Shown here in pieces: positions 9,032 through 18,369 of a DNA stretch of 64,000 nt. The translations under genes were made by a program, and so were the position numbers. The stretch is from an uncultured Prevotellaceae bacterium. GTDB lineage: Bacteria; Bacteroidota; Bacteroidia; Bacteroidales; Bacteroidaceae. The DNA lies in assembly GCA_947305005.1 (NCBI GenBank), contig CAMZCM010000006.1, positions 62,001 to 126,000 on the forward strand, in the 5' to 3' direction. The notes beneath the pieces are model-generated. The model did not search any database, was not told the DNA's origin, and saw nothing but the letters and a program-made list of their open reading frames with translations. The stretch's first letter is position 1; every line of letters starts with the position of its first letter.

Positions 9032-10375
9032 TTATGATTGTCGCTGCAGGTGTAGGTGGTGTGTGATGCCTGCTGGCAATTCATCGTCATAATGAGAAAC
9101 GATGATGAGGGTGACGAGTGGTTTTTTGCAATAATCTTCAATGATTTGTGTCACGAGCAGCCTCCGTTCATCATCGAGCCCATGAAAAGGTTCATCAAGG
9201 ATGAGCAGGTCGGGTGATTTTACAAAAGCCCGGGCCACGAGGCATAGGCGCTGTTCGCCGCTGCTCATGCGCAGGAAGGTACGATTTGCCAGATAGCCGA
9301 TGCCAAAACGTCGCATCCATGACAGACAAACATCTCTCTGTTCTGGCTTAGGCCGAACATATAAGCCTACACTGTCGTGTAATCCGCTGGCCACGATATC
9401 TATGGCCGGTATGTCTTTCAGATAAGCACGATGCATCTCGGGGCTGACATAACCTATGTGTTGCTTGATATCCCAGATGCTCTCACCTGTACCACGTCGG
9501 TGCCCAAAGAGCTCAATGTCGCAGGCATAAGCTTGAGGGTTGTCGGCGCAGACAAGGCTCAGTAATGTTGATTTTCCTGAACCGTTATCCCCTGACAGTG
9601 CCCAATGCTCGCCGCGATGAACTATCCACGATAGGTCTTGGAGAATGGCGCGTTGGCCATAGCGAATGGTGACGTTCGAGAAACGAAGAAGGGGGACAGT
9701 AGAGGTTTCTGTTTGATTGGCCCCTTTTTTCTCATGGATATCACGAACTTCATAAGTCTTATTGCCTTTCTCGTCCTTCACATGAAGGCTTTCCACCCTA
9801 ATGACCCTGTTGATGAAATCAGGAATGTCTTTCTCTCGGGTCACGACAAGGATCACTTGCAGGTGTTCCTCCTGAATCAGTGTAGATAGTGTTTCCTGCA
9901 ATTGCTGACGGGCGGTCGTGTCAAGCCCGATGAACGGATTGTCGATAATCAGTAGGCGAGGGTGGGAGTCAAGCGCTTTTCGGAGCTGGTATTTTCGGAG
10001 CTCACCGCTGGAGAGGCTGATGATGTATTTCCCGTCAACTGTAGGCGTTGACTCGTCAATGTCGTGCTGGTTCCAGCGCTGTTGAAGATAATAAGAGGTG
10101 TCGTTGCCACCATAGCTATCACGAAAAGTCAATACCTTGATATTGTCACTGGCTCGTTGTGATTGGGCATCACGGAAATGATAGCGCACCTCATTACCGT
10201 AGAGCAACGGCCATTTCCCTGTCAGGATTTCTACGAGACGCGTTTTTCCGGAGGCGTTGGGTCCGATGATAGCAACCTGCTCTCCCTCGAAGATGTCCAG
10301 CGTTACAGGCTCTGCCATCCGGAAGTCCGGATGACGGGGAACGCCATTCTCAATATGTATTACCGATTTTTGCAC
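9032..10375 (-). CDS. Tandem-ABC ATPase, PhrA/ModF-like, GTG start
   Basis: Soluble protein with two ABC ATPase domains and no membrane segment, like the ModF/PhrA group. Function in this phylum is unknown. Domain 1 has Walker A GPNASGKTR, signature LSSGELRK and Walker B LLIIDNPFIGLD, where the usual catalytic Glu after the Asp is Asn. Domain 2 is canonical (Walker A GDNGSGKST, signature MSSGEQRL, Walker B LLILDEPFHGLD). I chose the GTG at 10373-10375 (protein MQKSVIHIENG..., 447 aa). It lies 4 bp after the ruvC stop, whereas the longer ATG reading at 10468 would add 31 residues translated from inside ruvC. No permease is nearby, so transport is not implied. Confidence 0.8.
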   Translation of the reverse strand: MQKSVIHIENGVPRHPDFRMAEPVTLDIFEGEQVAIIGPNASGKTRLVEILTGKWPLLYGNEVRYHFRDAQSQRASDNIKVLTFRDSYGGNDTSYYLQQRWNQHDIDESTPTVDGKYIISLSSGELRKYQLRKALDSHPRLLIIDNPFIGLDTTARQQLQETLSTLIQEEHLQVILVVTREKDIPDFINRVIRVESLHVKDEKGNKTYEVRDIHEKKGANQTETSTVPLLRFSNVTIRYGQRAILQDLSWIVHRGEHWALSGDNGSGKSTLLSLVCADNPQAYACDIELFGHRRGTGESIWDIKQHIGYVSPEMHRAYLKDIPAIDIVASGLHDSVGLYVRPKPEQRDVCLSWMRRFGIGYLANRTFLRMSSGEQRLCLVARAFVKSPDLLILDEPFHGLDDERRLLVTQIIEDYCKKPLVTLIIVSHYDDELPAGITHHLHLQRQS

Positions 10376-10379
10376 GCCC

Positions 10380-10958
10380 TTACAATCCGTGAATTTTCTC
10401 TTTGTTCTTGCGGGCAAAATCTTTCCATGATTTGGCACCGCCTGTTGATGTCGGACGAGAACTCTCAATGAAATGACAGTAGGCAGCAGCTAGACCATCC
10501 GTTGCATCCAACCAGGGCAACATCGCATCATCGGGGATCTTCATCATCTGCTTGAGCATGTATGCCACTTGCTCCTTTGAGGCAGAGCCGTTGCCCGTAA
10601 TCGCCATTTTAATTTGCATCGGCGCATACTCGTGAATCGGCACCTGTCTGCTGATGGCCGCAGCCATTGCTACACCTTGTGCGCGTCCCAACTTTAGCAT
10701 GGATTGCACATTCTTTCCGAAGAACGGTGCTTCGATGGCCAGCTCGTCGGGCAGGTAACTCTCGATAATCCCCGTGATACGTTCGAAGATACGGCCCAGC
10801 TTCAGGTAATGGTCGGCATATTTGCGGAGGTCTATGACCCCCATCGTTACCATCTCTGCCTTGCGACCGCAGACCTTGATGACCCCGTAGCCCATAATGG
10901 TAGTTCCGGGGTCAATACCGAGGATGATTTTTTCCGTTTGTTTCCCTTGCTGTACCAT
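10380..10958 (-). CDS. ruvC: Crossover junction endodeoxyribonuclease RuvC
   Basis: Holliday-junction resolvase of the RNase H fold, 192 aa. It cuts junctions made during recombination, working with RuvAB. Seen: first catalytic Asp in ILGIDPGTT, Glu in [11 protein letters not shown], and the Asp pair in [11 protein letters not shown], in the order and spacing of the family. It is followed within 4 bp by the tandem-ABC gene and preceded within 15 bp by the DUF4286 gene, so the three probably share a transcript. The C-terminal tail (after about residue 165) is low in conserved features. Confidence 0.95.
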   Translation of the reverse strand: MVQQGKQTEKIILGIDPGTTIMGYGVIKVCGRKAEMVTMGVIDLRKYADHYLKLGRIFERITGIIESYLPDELAIEAPFFGKNVQSMLKLGRAQGVAMAAAISRQVPIHEYAPMQIKMAITGNGSASKEQVAYMLKQMMKIPDDAMLPWLDATDGLAAAYCHFIESSRPTSTGGAKSWKDFARKNKEKIHGL

Positions 10959-10973
10959 GAAAAAATCAATATC

Positions 10974-11291
10974 TCAGTCTCCGCTTTCCGTGATTACTTC
11001 CATCATGGTTGAGAAGCCAATGATGCGGTTATCGAACGTCTTGAGCATCTCTTCGCCTAAACACTTGCCTTGCTTGACAAACCAATAGTGAAGCCTTGCC
11101 GTGCTTTCCACTTCAAACTGTAGTGCAAAACACTCTGTACCTTCCTCTTTATGAGAAAGAATGCGTGACAGACGTCCGTTTTTCATGTGACCGAATTCCT
11201 GCACCTGTGGCAGCATCACTTGATGCACCCAAATGACAAAGTCACGGGCGTCTGATTCGGGCATCTGATAAGTCGTATTGTATAATATCAT
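10974..11291 (-). CDS. DUF4286 family small protein
   Basis: Short (105 aa) soluble protein of the DUF4286 family, common beside ruvC in Bacteroidota, function unknown. The recognisable opening is MILYNTTYQM, followed by a ferredoxin-like alternation of strands and helices and the aromatic HYWFVKQGK segment. It has no signal peptide. The start fits the family exactly, yet a -7 promoter box lies only 5 bp upstream of it (11296-11303), suggesting a leaderless mRNA. Confidence 0.85.
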   Translation of the reverse strand: MILYNTTYQMPESDARDFVIWVHQVMLPQVQEFGHMKNGRLSRILSHKEEGTECFALQFEVESTARLHYWFVKQGKCLGEEMLKTFDNRIIGFSTMMEVITESGD

Positions 11292-11295
11292 GCTG

Positions 11296-11303
11296 CAAAA
11301 GTA
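11296..11303 (-). promoter_or_regulatory. Putative -7 box, leaderless DUF4286-ruvC transcript
   Basis: Minus-strand octamer TACTTTTG matches TAnnTTTG. Its last base is 5 nt from the DUF4286 ATG (11289-11291), so transcription would start on or beside the start codon. The -33 region is T-rich but has no exact TTTG. Confidence 0.5.
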
Positions 11304-11377
11304 AGCATTATTTGGGAGAAAAGCCTCTTTTTATGCATTTTTTATGCCTTCTTGTACGCAGTTTCATGAAAAAGAGG

Positions 11378-11385
11378 TATTTTTG
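11378..11385 (+). promoter_or_regulatory. Putative -7 box for DUF1573 gene
   Basis: TATTTTTG matches the TAnnTTTG -7 consensus, with a TTG about 23 bp upstream (11352-11354) as a weak -33 element. It lies about 60 bp before the DUF1573 ATG. Confidence 0.45.
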
Positions 11386-11445
11386 CACGCAGAAACTCCA
11401 AAAGAAGTTAGAAAATAGAACTTCAATAATTAACTAATAACAGAC

Positions 11446-11886
11446 ATGAAGAAAAAGATTTTATTTGCTTTGATGCTGCTGAGCGCAGTTTGTGTTGTCC
11501 GTGCAGCTGAACCTCAGAAGTCTTTCGTGAATGTGGCAGCTGCTCAGGATGAGAAGGTTGCAGAAATCAAGTTCGATACGTTGACCCACGATTTCGGCAC
11601 ATTCTTGGAAGCTGAACCGGTTGTGAAGTGTGTTTTTAGGTTCACCAATGTCGGCACCGCTCCATTGGTGATTCATCAGGCCATCGCCAGCTGCGGCTGT
11701 ACCGTTCCCACTTACACCAAAGATCCTGTTCAGCCAGGAGCGAAGGGACAGATTGAGGTAACTTATAATGGTAAGGGAAAGTTCCCCGGACCTTTTCAGA
11801 AGATAGTTACTGTTCGATACAATTCCAAGAACCCGAAAGAGAAGGTGAATCTTGTTGTCAAAGGCAATATGAAGGCTGCTGAATAA
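11446..11886 (+). CDS. DUF1573 exported protein
   Basis: Small exported protein (146 aa) with a signal peptide (about 1-20, KKKILFALMLLSAVCVVRA) and one DUF1573 domain (about 40-146), an Ig-like fold widespread in Bacteroidota. Seen: FDTLTHDFGTFLE, the core VVKCVFRFTNVGTAPLVI and the CGCT motif typical of the family. The role is unknown. It is the first gene of a plus-strand trio, 36 bp ahead of the DUF2264 gene. Confidence 0.9.
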   Translation: MKKKILFALMLLSAVCVVRAAEPQKSFVNVAAAQDEKVAEIKFDTLTHDFGTFLEAEPVVKCVFRFTNVGTAPLVIHQAIASCGCTVPTYTKDPVQPGAKGQIEVTYNGKGKFPGPFQKIVTVRYNSKNPKEKVNLVVKGNMKAAE

Positions 11887-11922
11887 ATCACTTTAATTAA
11901 ATTATGCTAATAACTTGATATA

Positions 11923-13239
11923 ATGGCACGTAAGTTTTTATTACTGAGCATATCTCTGCTGCTCGTTGGCTCCTTGTCTGCCAAGGTCAAAAAGCAAGTT
12001 GAGAATCCTTTGGGCGATGGACCGAGTGACCGTTCCTACTGGGTGGAGCTGGCCTACACGATGGCTGCTCCCGTGTTGGAGAACATGGCCAACGGGACAC
12101 TCCAGAAGAATATGAAACTGGAATTGTCTCCCACCTGGGACAACCGTGACAAGAAGGTGGCTTACATGGAGTGCTTTGGCCGTCTGATGGCTGGTATTGC
12201 TCCTTGGCTTACGCTGCCCGATGATGACACCCCAGAGGGCCAGAAACGCAAACAGTTGCGTGAATGGGCGCTGAAAGCCTATACCAATGCTGTTGATCCT
12301 GAGAGTCCCGATTATCTGGGTTGGTCCAGTGGCGGTCAGACGCTCGTTGATGCTGCTTATGTCGTCGAAAGCCTCTTCCGTGGCTACAAGGCGTTGTGGG
12401 AGCCGCTTGATTCAATCACAAAAGCTCGTTATATCAAGGAACTGCAGGGCTTGCGTCGCTATGATCCTCCCTACACCAATTGGTTGTTGTTCTGTGGCAT
12501 GGAGGAGAGTTTCCTGATGTATGCCGGTGGCGGCTACGATGCCTTTCGCATCAAGATGGCGATGAGCAAGGCTGAGGAATGGTATATCGGTGACGGCCTC
12601 TATAGTGACGGTCCCAGCTTCGCTTTCGACTACTACAACGCTTTTGTCATCCAGCCGATGTACAGCGAGTGCTTGCAGATGGTGGCTGCCAAGCAACCCA
12701 ACAACACCTATCTGATTCGCTCTCATGGCGACAAGCGTAATGGCGCCAAGAACCGTCTGGAAGTCGTTACCGAGAGAATGCAGAAATATGCTGTCATCCT
12801 AGAGCGTTTCATCTCCCCCGAAGGCACTTTCCCCGTAGTGGGCCGCTCGATTCCTTACCGTTTGGCCGTGTTGCAGCCGTTGGCTATGCTTGCTTGGCAG
12901 AAGCAGTTGCCCAAGGAGTTGAGCAACGGGCAGGTGCGCGCAGGCATCACAGCTGTGATGAAGCGTATGTTTGAAGGTAAGGGCAAGAGCAATTTCACCG
13001 AGGACGGTTATCTGACCATCGGTTTTGTGGGCTCTCACCCGAACGTGGCTGACTGGTACACCAACAACGGCTCGCTCTATATGACCAGCCTCGCTTTCAT
13101 GCCGTTAGGCTTGCCTGTCGATGATCCTTTCTGGACCGATGCACCTGAGAAATGGACCAGCAAGAAAGCATGGGAGGGCGACGACTTCCCGAAAGATCAT
13201 AAATGGAACATCAACCGTCAGGAGCTCTACTGGGAATAA
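11923..13239 (+). CDS. DUF2264 exported protein
   Basis: Exported protein (438 aa) with signal peptide (about 1-20, RKFLLLSISLLLVGSLSA) and a DUF2264 domain filling the rest. This family has an (alpha/alpha)6-like architecture found near polysaccharide lyases and glycoside hydrolases in Bacteroidota. Seen: NPLGDGPSDRSYWVEL at the domain start, FGRLMAGIAPWL, DGLYSDGPSFAFDYYNAFVI and the C-terminal TNNGSLYMTSL. A carbohydrate-related role is plausible by family context only. Its last 37 bp overlap the next gene in another frame. Confidence 0.87.
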   Translation: MARKFLLLSISLLLVGSLSAKVKKQVENPLGDGPSDRSYWVELAYTMAAPVLENMANGTLQKNMKLELSPTWDNRDKKVAYMECFGRLMAGIAPWLTLPDDDTPEGQKRKQLREWALKAYTNAVDPESPDYLGWSSGGQTLVDAAYVVESLFRGYKALWEPLDSITKARYIKELQGLRRYDPPYTNWLLFCGMEESFLMYAGGGYDAFRIKMAMSKAEEWYIGDGLYSDGPSFAFDYYNAFVIQPMYSECLQMVAAKQPNNTYLIRSHGDKRNGAKNRLEVVTERMQKYAVILERFISPEGTFPVVGRSIPYRLAVLQPLAMLAWQKQLPKELSNGQVRAGITAVMKRMFEGKGKSNFTEDGYLTIGFVGSHPNVADWYTNNGSLYMTSLAFMPLGLPVDDPFWTDAPEKWTSKKAWEGDDFPKDHKWNINRQELYWE

Positions 13240-14180
13240 CCTTCCTGTTGCTGCTCTGTGCCTTTGGTGCACAGGCTGGTAGGCCCCTGCGGGTGATGAC
13301 ATGGAATGTGGAGAATCTCTTCGACACGGTGCACGATGAAGGCTGCCGTGACGAAGAGTTTCTTCCTAATGGTACCCACCATTGGAACTCTTATCGCTAT
13401 TGGCAGAAGCTGACCGACGTTTCCCGTGTGGTAGCTGCTGTGGCCGATGATGGTGGCTTACCCGATCTGATAGGCCTTTGTGAGGTGGAGAACGATAGCG
13501 TGCTCACCGCGCTTACGTGCCGCAGCATCCTTCGTCAGTTGAAATATCATTATGTGATGACGTCGTGCGAGGATGATCGAGGTATTGATGTTGCATTGCT
13601 TTATCAGCCAGCCCGCTTTCGTTTGCTTGAATGGCGCAGCGTCCGTGTTCCGTCGCGCGAAAACGGCTTGCGTCCCACGCGTGACATCCTCTATGCTAAA
13701 GGCCTTGTCGTGAGTGCCGAGAACGCTGTTGACACGCTACACACCTTGGTCGTACACTTGCCCAGCCGAGCTGGCGGCCGACAGGGCGATCGCAATCGTC
13801 ATCTGGCGGCTCAGACACTTTGGAACACCGTTGATTCCATCGCGTCAGCCGCTTCTCACAATCCTCATATTCTGGTGATGGGTGATTTTAACGCTCCGAG
13901 TCGTGACCGTATTTTCAAGCATGTTTCACTTCGATTGACCGATGATCCAAAAGCCCTCGGCACCTATTGCTATCAGGGCCTTTGGGAATGGATAGATCAT
14001 ATTCTTGTATCTCTTTCACTTGCGCCTGTTGCTTTTGCGCGCCCTGTGAATTATTCATGGCTATTAGAAAAGAGCCAGGGCTATAATGTGCCGATGCCGC
14101 GTCGCACTTTTCGTGGTTTTACCTATAATGGCGGCATCAGCGACCATCTTCCCCTCGTTATAGATTTCCAGGTGGAGTGA
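13203..14180 (+). CDS. Exported endonuclease/exonuclease/phosphatase-fold protein
   Basis: Metal-dependent phosphoesterase of the EEP (DNase I-like) superfamily, 325 aa, with an N-terminal hydrophobic export signal (about 8-25). Seen: MTWNVENLFDT (metal-site Asn), GLCEVEND (metal-site Glu), VVHLPSRAGG, the NxD pair in VMGDFNAPSRDR, and the terminal GISDHLP with catalytic Asp-His. The substrate could be nucleic acid, a sugar phosphate or a phospholipid. The ATG at 13203 lies inside the DUF2264 gene, a 37-bp overlap suggesting coupled translation; a shorter start would lose the signal. The 3' end overlaps the convergent STN-barrel gene by 23 bp. Confidence 0.86.
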   Translation: MEHQPSGALLGITFLLLLCAFGAQAGRPLRVMTWNVENLFDTVHDEGCRDEEFLPNGTHHWNSYRYWQKLTDVSRVVAAVADDGGLPDLIGLCEVENDSVLTALTCRSILRQLKYHYVMTSCEDDRGIDVALLYQPARFRLLEWRSVRVPSRENGLRPTRDILYAKGLVVSAENAVDTLHTLVVHLPSRAGGRQGDRNRHLAAQTLWNTVDSIASAASHNPHILVMGDFNAPSRDRIFKHVSLRLTDDPKALGTYCYQGLWEWIDHILVSLSLAPVAFARPVNYSWLLEKSQGYNVPMPRRTFRGFTYNGGISDHLPLVIDFQVE

Positions 14181-17100
14181 TATCGGGTGTTGATTCTCGT
14201 TTTTTGGGTAACTGGTGGAACTTCCATGTGATTTTGAGGAGTGCATAACGGCGTAAGACATTGCGCCAGGTTTCCATATGACCTTGGGAGTTGACGGTAT
14301 ATCTGATGTTGCTGAGTTGGTTAAGAATATCAAAAGCGACGAGGCTTAGGGAAAGTTTTCCCTTGAAGATACTACGAGAGAATTGTGCATTCCAGACAAG
14401 GTCTTTGCGGTTCATGGCATCATCTGTATAACCATAGCAGGTGTTGTAATTGAGTTGACTAGACCATCGTATTTTCCACGGAAGTTCCCCTTGCCCGTTC
14501 AAACCATAGATGATACTTTGAGTATTAATAGGTTGGAAATCCTCGCGTGGACTTCTCATCATACGCATTCTAAAATTGATGCTGCCGCCCACTTTCCATT
14601 TACCCTTTTGATAATCAAGTCTCACGGGGATATTGAAGTTATGATTGTGTACGACACTCTTGGCTGGACTTATGCTACCAGAAATACCTAATAGATCAAC
14701 ACTGTGATGGTAGCTGTAGGTCATATGAATCTGAGCCTGGAGTCGTCGTTTTTTATCCAGAGAACGGACTATTCCAAGATGGTTGTCTAAGTTCCAATTA
14801 CCATTGATATTTTCTGGGCGGTAAGTTCGCACACCGGTCTTAGGGTCATAGACATAACTATTGGCAATGGAATTGTGTGCGATGTTGAAGTTCACACTAG
14901 CTTGGAAAAGGTTCTTGGGGTTATAAGACAAAGAGAAGGCTTGGTTCCATGTTGTCTTTAAGTTGCTGTTCCCCTCTCGGATGTTCAGCGGGTCATTATT
15001 GTGATGCAGTCCGAGCAAACTGAAGTTTGGTGGCAGTGTGTTATTCAAATCGTAGGTAAAAGTGATATTCCCCGATTTTTGTAAATAGTCGATTTTGCTG
15101 TGAAATTTAAAAAGAGGTGAAGATTGTGAGACAGACGTATTGATGCTTCCTTCATAATCGAGTCGCTGACGCTGGAGTGTAAGTTGCGGAAGCAAATGAA
15201 TATGCAAGGGCTTTTGCTGTACTTGCTGGTTGGGATAGATGATATCAACAATAAACTGATGTTGGGTATTGACAGCTGTGGTGAAATAGCTGTTGTCGGC
15301 ATCGAGCGTTGAGAACAATACTTCTTGGGTGGAAGGTAGGAGGGTGAGCTCATCTTGGTTGGCCAGCTTCGCAAGTTGGTCTAATCGGTAGATGGAGTTC
15401 TCCTGCCGCTGATAGTCGTGGAGAAAATGATATTGGGGTTGGACTGTCCATAAGGCCGAGCTGTAAGAATAGAACACAGAGCTCATGATATTGTAGCTGT
15501 TAGACGGGTCTTCTGTGAGGCGGTGGCGGAAGTCCTGATACCCGGTGGAAATATAATTCAGTCGGCTGATATCGAAGTCTTGGTTTTTGCGATTATTGAG
15601 GCGTCCTTCCAGCGTGAAAGAGATGGCATCGTTGGTGTGTGGTATGGTGTAGATTGCGTCATAGCGCAGATTCCCTTCGATTTGATGTCCTTCGCCGTCG
15701 CGTTCTTCGCGGATATGGTTTACGAGCATTTGTAGCAGATGTCGTCCCATTTGTGGTTGGGACAAGGAGTCTTCTAAATTGGCGTAAGTTGCTGGATCTG
15801 CGGAGAACTCACCAGATAGCCTATCGGATTGTTTGTGCCATTTTGTCCAAGCAACCGCAGGACTTATGTTGAGGTATAGTGAACCAGGCTTGGTATATTG
15901 GAAGTTTTGGCCAATGTTAACTCTGCTTTCCTGATTAGTGGCATGGCTCCATGATCGGGAAAAGCTGCTGCCTCCTGTGTGGAAACTCTCTTGGTTGATT
16001 CGTGTCTCTTGTCGGTCATTGATATGAGAGAAAGAGGCATGACCACCGAACTCATAGCCGTTCTGTACGTTGGTGATATGATAATTGGCACCACCTTTGA
16101 TAACAGTTGCATCTGGTTTTTCCCGGAGACCTTCTAATATTTCATTTCCGTTTCCGTATTTTTCGCTTCTATCACCCAAATTATTGATGTTGCCAAAAGC
16201 TGATACCTGAGAGTGTGGCGTATAGCGCATGGTGAACAGGCGTCCTTGCCATCGCTCGTTGGTGCCGATGCCTGCTTCGAGATTGCTCATCCATCCAATC
16301 TGGTATTCCCGTTTCAGACGGACGTCCATTACATAGTGGCTGTCATTGCTCAATTGAAGATTTGTGAGTTCACTCAGTTTTCCATACTTGTCATACACCT
16401 TCAGCTCTTTGACAGTGTAAGCTGGTAGGTTCTCTAGTAAGACGCTGTTGTCACCCTTGAAAAAGTCTTTTCCATTGAGTAACAAACTTTCCACATATCT
16501 GCCTTGCACGTAAATTTTTCCGTCAGGCGTCAGTTCAACGCCAGGTAGCTGCGCGATGAGGGCATCGAGCATGGAACCTTCAGCGAGCAGGAAGGCATCG
16601 GCATTATAAACAAGAGTGTCGCCCCGATAATAGAATTTGACTTTTGAGGCTGTGACGGTAATTTCCTTGAGACTTTTGGCTCGAATGGGCGCCCGTTCCA
16701 TGTGAGCTTCGATGTAATAATACTGTTCGCGTTTACTCATTTTCCACAGGGGTATCGACTTCGGCTTGTACTGTGGGTGCTGGAAGTGTAAGGTGTATCC
16801 GCCCTTGCGGTCGGGGATATTTAGATAGAGAGCGATAGGGGGGAGCGTGTCTTTACGCACGATGACGTTGCTGTCAGCATCGGTCAGTAAGACAGACATA
16901 CCGTCACGTATATATTGGCTTGTGTGAATATCAATAGGACGGATGGCAGCCTCTACGGGTTGATTGAGCCACATTTCCTTCTGATTCACCTTGACAAAAA
17001 TGTCCTGCCCTTTAATCTTGACTTTAACGGGTTGTTTCTTGCATAAGATTTCAACTGCTTCAGGAATCGTTTTATTTACAATTCTTGCAGAGATTGTCAG

Positions 17101-17289
17101 ATCTTTAAGGTGGTCATATATGAAATGAATCTGATGATTGGAGGAGAGGCTGTCCATTTCTGACAGCGCTGTAGCAAGGGGGACTTCATGAAAATCTATG
17201 GAGATGACCTGAGCCGCTCCTGTGAAGGGGCATAAGAATAAAAGAGTTATTAGAAGGTGAAGACGTTTCAGCAAAACAACTACTCTCAT
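14158..17289 (-). CDS. STN-domain outer-membrane beta-barrel receptor
   Basis: Large outer-membrane protein (1043 aa), TonB-dependent-receptor-like. Signal peptide about 1-25; STN (secretin/TonB short N-terminal) domain about 28-105 (IDFHEVPLATALSEMD...IPEAVEILCKKQP); a beta-sandwich region about 130-200; plug-like region about 215-330 with DALIAQLPGVELTPDGKI and LLLNGKDFFKG; then a long region of alternating strands typical of OMP_b-brl_3 barrels. STN domains in such proteins signal to an anti-sigma factor. It is the third gene after an ECF sigma and a one-TM regulator, overlapping the latter by 4 bp. No SusD follows, so this is not a normal glycan SusC/D pair. Ligand unknown. Confidence 0.85.
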   Translation of the reverse strand: MRVVVLLKRLHLLITLLFLCPFTGAAQVISIDFHEVPLATALSEMDSLSSNHQIHFIYDHLKDLTISARIVNKTIPEAVEILCKKQPVKVKIKGQDIFVKVNQKEMWLNQPVEAAIRPIDIHTSQYIRDGMSVLLTDADSNVIVRKDTLPPIALYLNIPDRKGGYTLHFQHPQYKPKSIPLWKMSKREQYYYIEAHMERAPIRAKSLKEITVTASKVKFYYRGDTLVYNADAFLLAEGSMLDALIAQLPGVELTPDGKIYVQGRYVESLLLNGKDFFKGDNSVLLENLPAYTVKELKVYDKYGKLSELTNLQLSNDSHYVMDVRLKREYQIGWMSNLEAGIGTNERWQGRLFTMRYTPHSQVSAFGNINNLGDRSEKYGNGNEILEGLREKPDATVIKGGANYHITNVQNGYEFGGHASFSHINDRQETRINQESFHTGGSSFSRSWSHATNQESRVNIGQNFQYTKPGSLYLNISPAVAWTKWHKQSDRLSGEFSADPATYANLEDSLSQPQMGRHLLQMLVNHIREERDGEGHQIEGNLRYDAIYTIPHTNDAISFTLEGRLNNRKNQDFDISRLNYISTGYQDFRHRLTEDPSNSYNIMSSVFYSYSSALWTVQPQYHFLHDYQRQENSIYRLDQLAKLANQDELTLLPSTQEVLFSTLDADNSYFTTAVNTQHQFIVDIIYPNQQVQQKPLHIHLLPQLTLQRQRLDYEGSINTSVSQSSPLFKFHSKIDYLQKSGNITFTYDLNNTLPPNFSLLGLHHNNDPLNIREGNSNLKTTWNQAFSLSYNPKNLFQASVNFNIAHNSIANSYVYDPKTGVRTYRPENINGNWNLDNHLGIVRSLDKKRRLQAQIHMTYSYHHSVDLLGISGSISPAKSVVHNHNFNIPVRLDYQKGKWKVGGSINFRMRMMRSPREDFQPINTQSIIYGLNGQGELPWKIRWSSQLNYNTCYGYTDDAMNRKDLVWNAQFSRSIFKGKLSLSLVAFDILNQLSNIRYTVNSQGHMETWRNVLRRYALLKITWKFHQLPKKRESTPDITPPGNL

Positions 17290-17813
17290 GGTATAAGGCC
17301 TGTATCAGTAAATGTAACAACAAGTGTGTCATTGCGGAGAATCAATTGTATCTCTTCCAGTTCGTTGAGTTGTTGGATAAAGAAACTCAGAGGACGTTTT
17401 TTGTTCCATTGAGTGTGGAGCCTCAAACTCTTTAATCTGACATCAGAGAAGGATACAGGAAATCCATAATATTGGCTGATGACAGGTAACATACTGTCAA
17501 GCGGCGTGTTCTCAAAGCGAACGATACTGTCGCTCCCTTCACATAAGGCTGGGGTGAGGTCAGAAGACTTCTGTTGCTGTGGGAGGTGAAGAATCTCCCA
17601 CATTGCAAATGTCAGTCCGCTAATTAATGCGCAGATGATGAACACTGCTGCTATTTTACGGAAGAGATGTCTATTGTGCTGCTTCTGCAGAGCACTCATC
17701 ACCTGCTGAGTTAGCTCTTCATCACTCTTCATAGCATCGGTCACATGAGCATTGTGTGTCCTGAGAACTGTGTATAAGGCACGGTCGTTAGTTCTTTCAG
17801 TATTGTCTTCCAT
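17286..17813 (-). CDS. Reduced anti-sigma-like regulator (DUF4974 only)
   Basis: Predicted inner-membrane regulator, 175 aa. Cytoplasmic N-terminus about 1-50, one transmembrane helix about 53-76 (IAAVFIICALISGLTFAMWEI), short periplasmic linker, then a DUF4974-like domain about 93-175 (VRFENTPLDSMLPVISQYYGFPVSF ... LSFFIQQL). In standard FecR-type anti-sigma factors of Bacteroidota, a FecR domain lies between the helix and DUF4974; here it is missing and the protein is about half the usual length. It overlaps the sigma gene by 17 bp and the receptor gene by 4 bp. Role as regulator of the adjacent sigma is inferred from order and topology. Confidence 0.75.
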   Translation of the reverse strand: MEDNTERTNDRALYTVLRTHNAHVTDAMKSDEELTQQVMSALQKQHNRHLFRKIAAVFIICALISGLTFAMWEILHLPQQQKSSDLTPALCEGSDSIVRFENTPLDSMLPVISQYYGFPVSFSDVRLKSLRLHTQWNKKRPLSFFIQQLNELEEIQLILRNDTLVVTFTDTGLIP

Positions 17814-18363
17814 GTTCCATTTTCTTAATGATTATATAGAGTTTCTTTCTTATTCGTTTGAGGCGGCTCGCGATGGGATTAGGCTGAATGCTGAGAATAT
17901 AGGAGATGTCGCGTAAAGAACGTTCCTCCATATAATAAAGATGTAATAGCATTTGCTCTTCTGGACGCAATCTCTTGATGGCTTCTTCGAGCAACCGTAA
18001 ACGCTCTTCGTTGGTATCGTTAAGCAGTTCGTCAATAGCTTCGTCGGGAATAGACAATGCCAGCGTCTCATGCTCTTCAATATATAAATGATTAGGCTGT
18101 TGCTTTAACCGATGCAGGGCTTCATGATAGGCAATGCGCTGAAGCCAAGTCTCGAATGAAGAGCGTGTGTTGTCGTATTGGTATAGTTTTTTGTAAGCAG
18201 AGATGAAAGCAGTTTGGACAATATCGTTGGCTGTCTCAGGGTCTTGAACGATATGTGAAGTCATGTGCTTGATATGACCTATATAGCGTTTGACAAGACA
18301 TCCATAGGCCTCCCGTTGGCCATTTAGGGTGAGTTGTATCAATTGCTGGTCGGTCTTAGCCAT
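17797..18363 (-). CDS. ECF RNA polymerase sigma factor
   Basis: Sigma-70 factor of the extracytoplasmic-function class, 188 aa from the ATG at 18361-18363 (a TTG nine bases earlier is the longer reading). Region 2 about 8-75 (FxxLVKRYIGHIKHMTSHIV ... DIVQTAFISAYKKL), linker, then region 4 about 120-175 (LRPEEQMLLHLYYMEERSLRDISYIL) with the helix-turn-helix that reads the -35-like element. It heads a three-gene cell-surface-signalling operon. I prefer the ATG because a TATATTTG -7 box (18370-18377) overlaps the TTG. Confidence 0.92.
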   Translation of the reverse strand: MAKTDQQLIQLTLNGQREAYGCLVKRYIGHIKHMTSHIVQDPETANDIVQTAFISAYKKLYQYDNTRSSFETWLQRIAYHEALHRLKQQPNHLYIEEHETLALSIPDEAIDELLNDTNEERLRLLEEAIKRLRPEEQMLLHLYYMEERSLRDISYILSIQPNPIASRLKRIRKKLYIIIKKMEHGRQY

Positions 18364-18369
18364 ATTATC

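Noticed and set aside
10376..10468. Longer N-terminus for the tandem-ABC protein
   Set aside because: The extra 31 residues come from inside ruvC in another frame; the GTG at 10373-10375 sits right after the ruvC stop.
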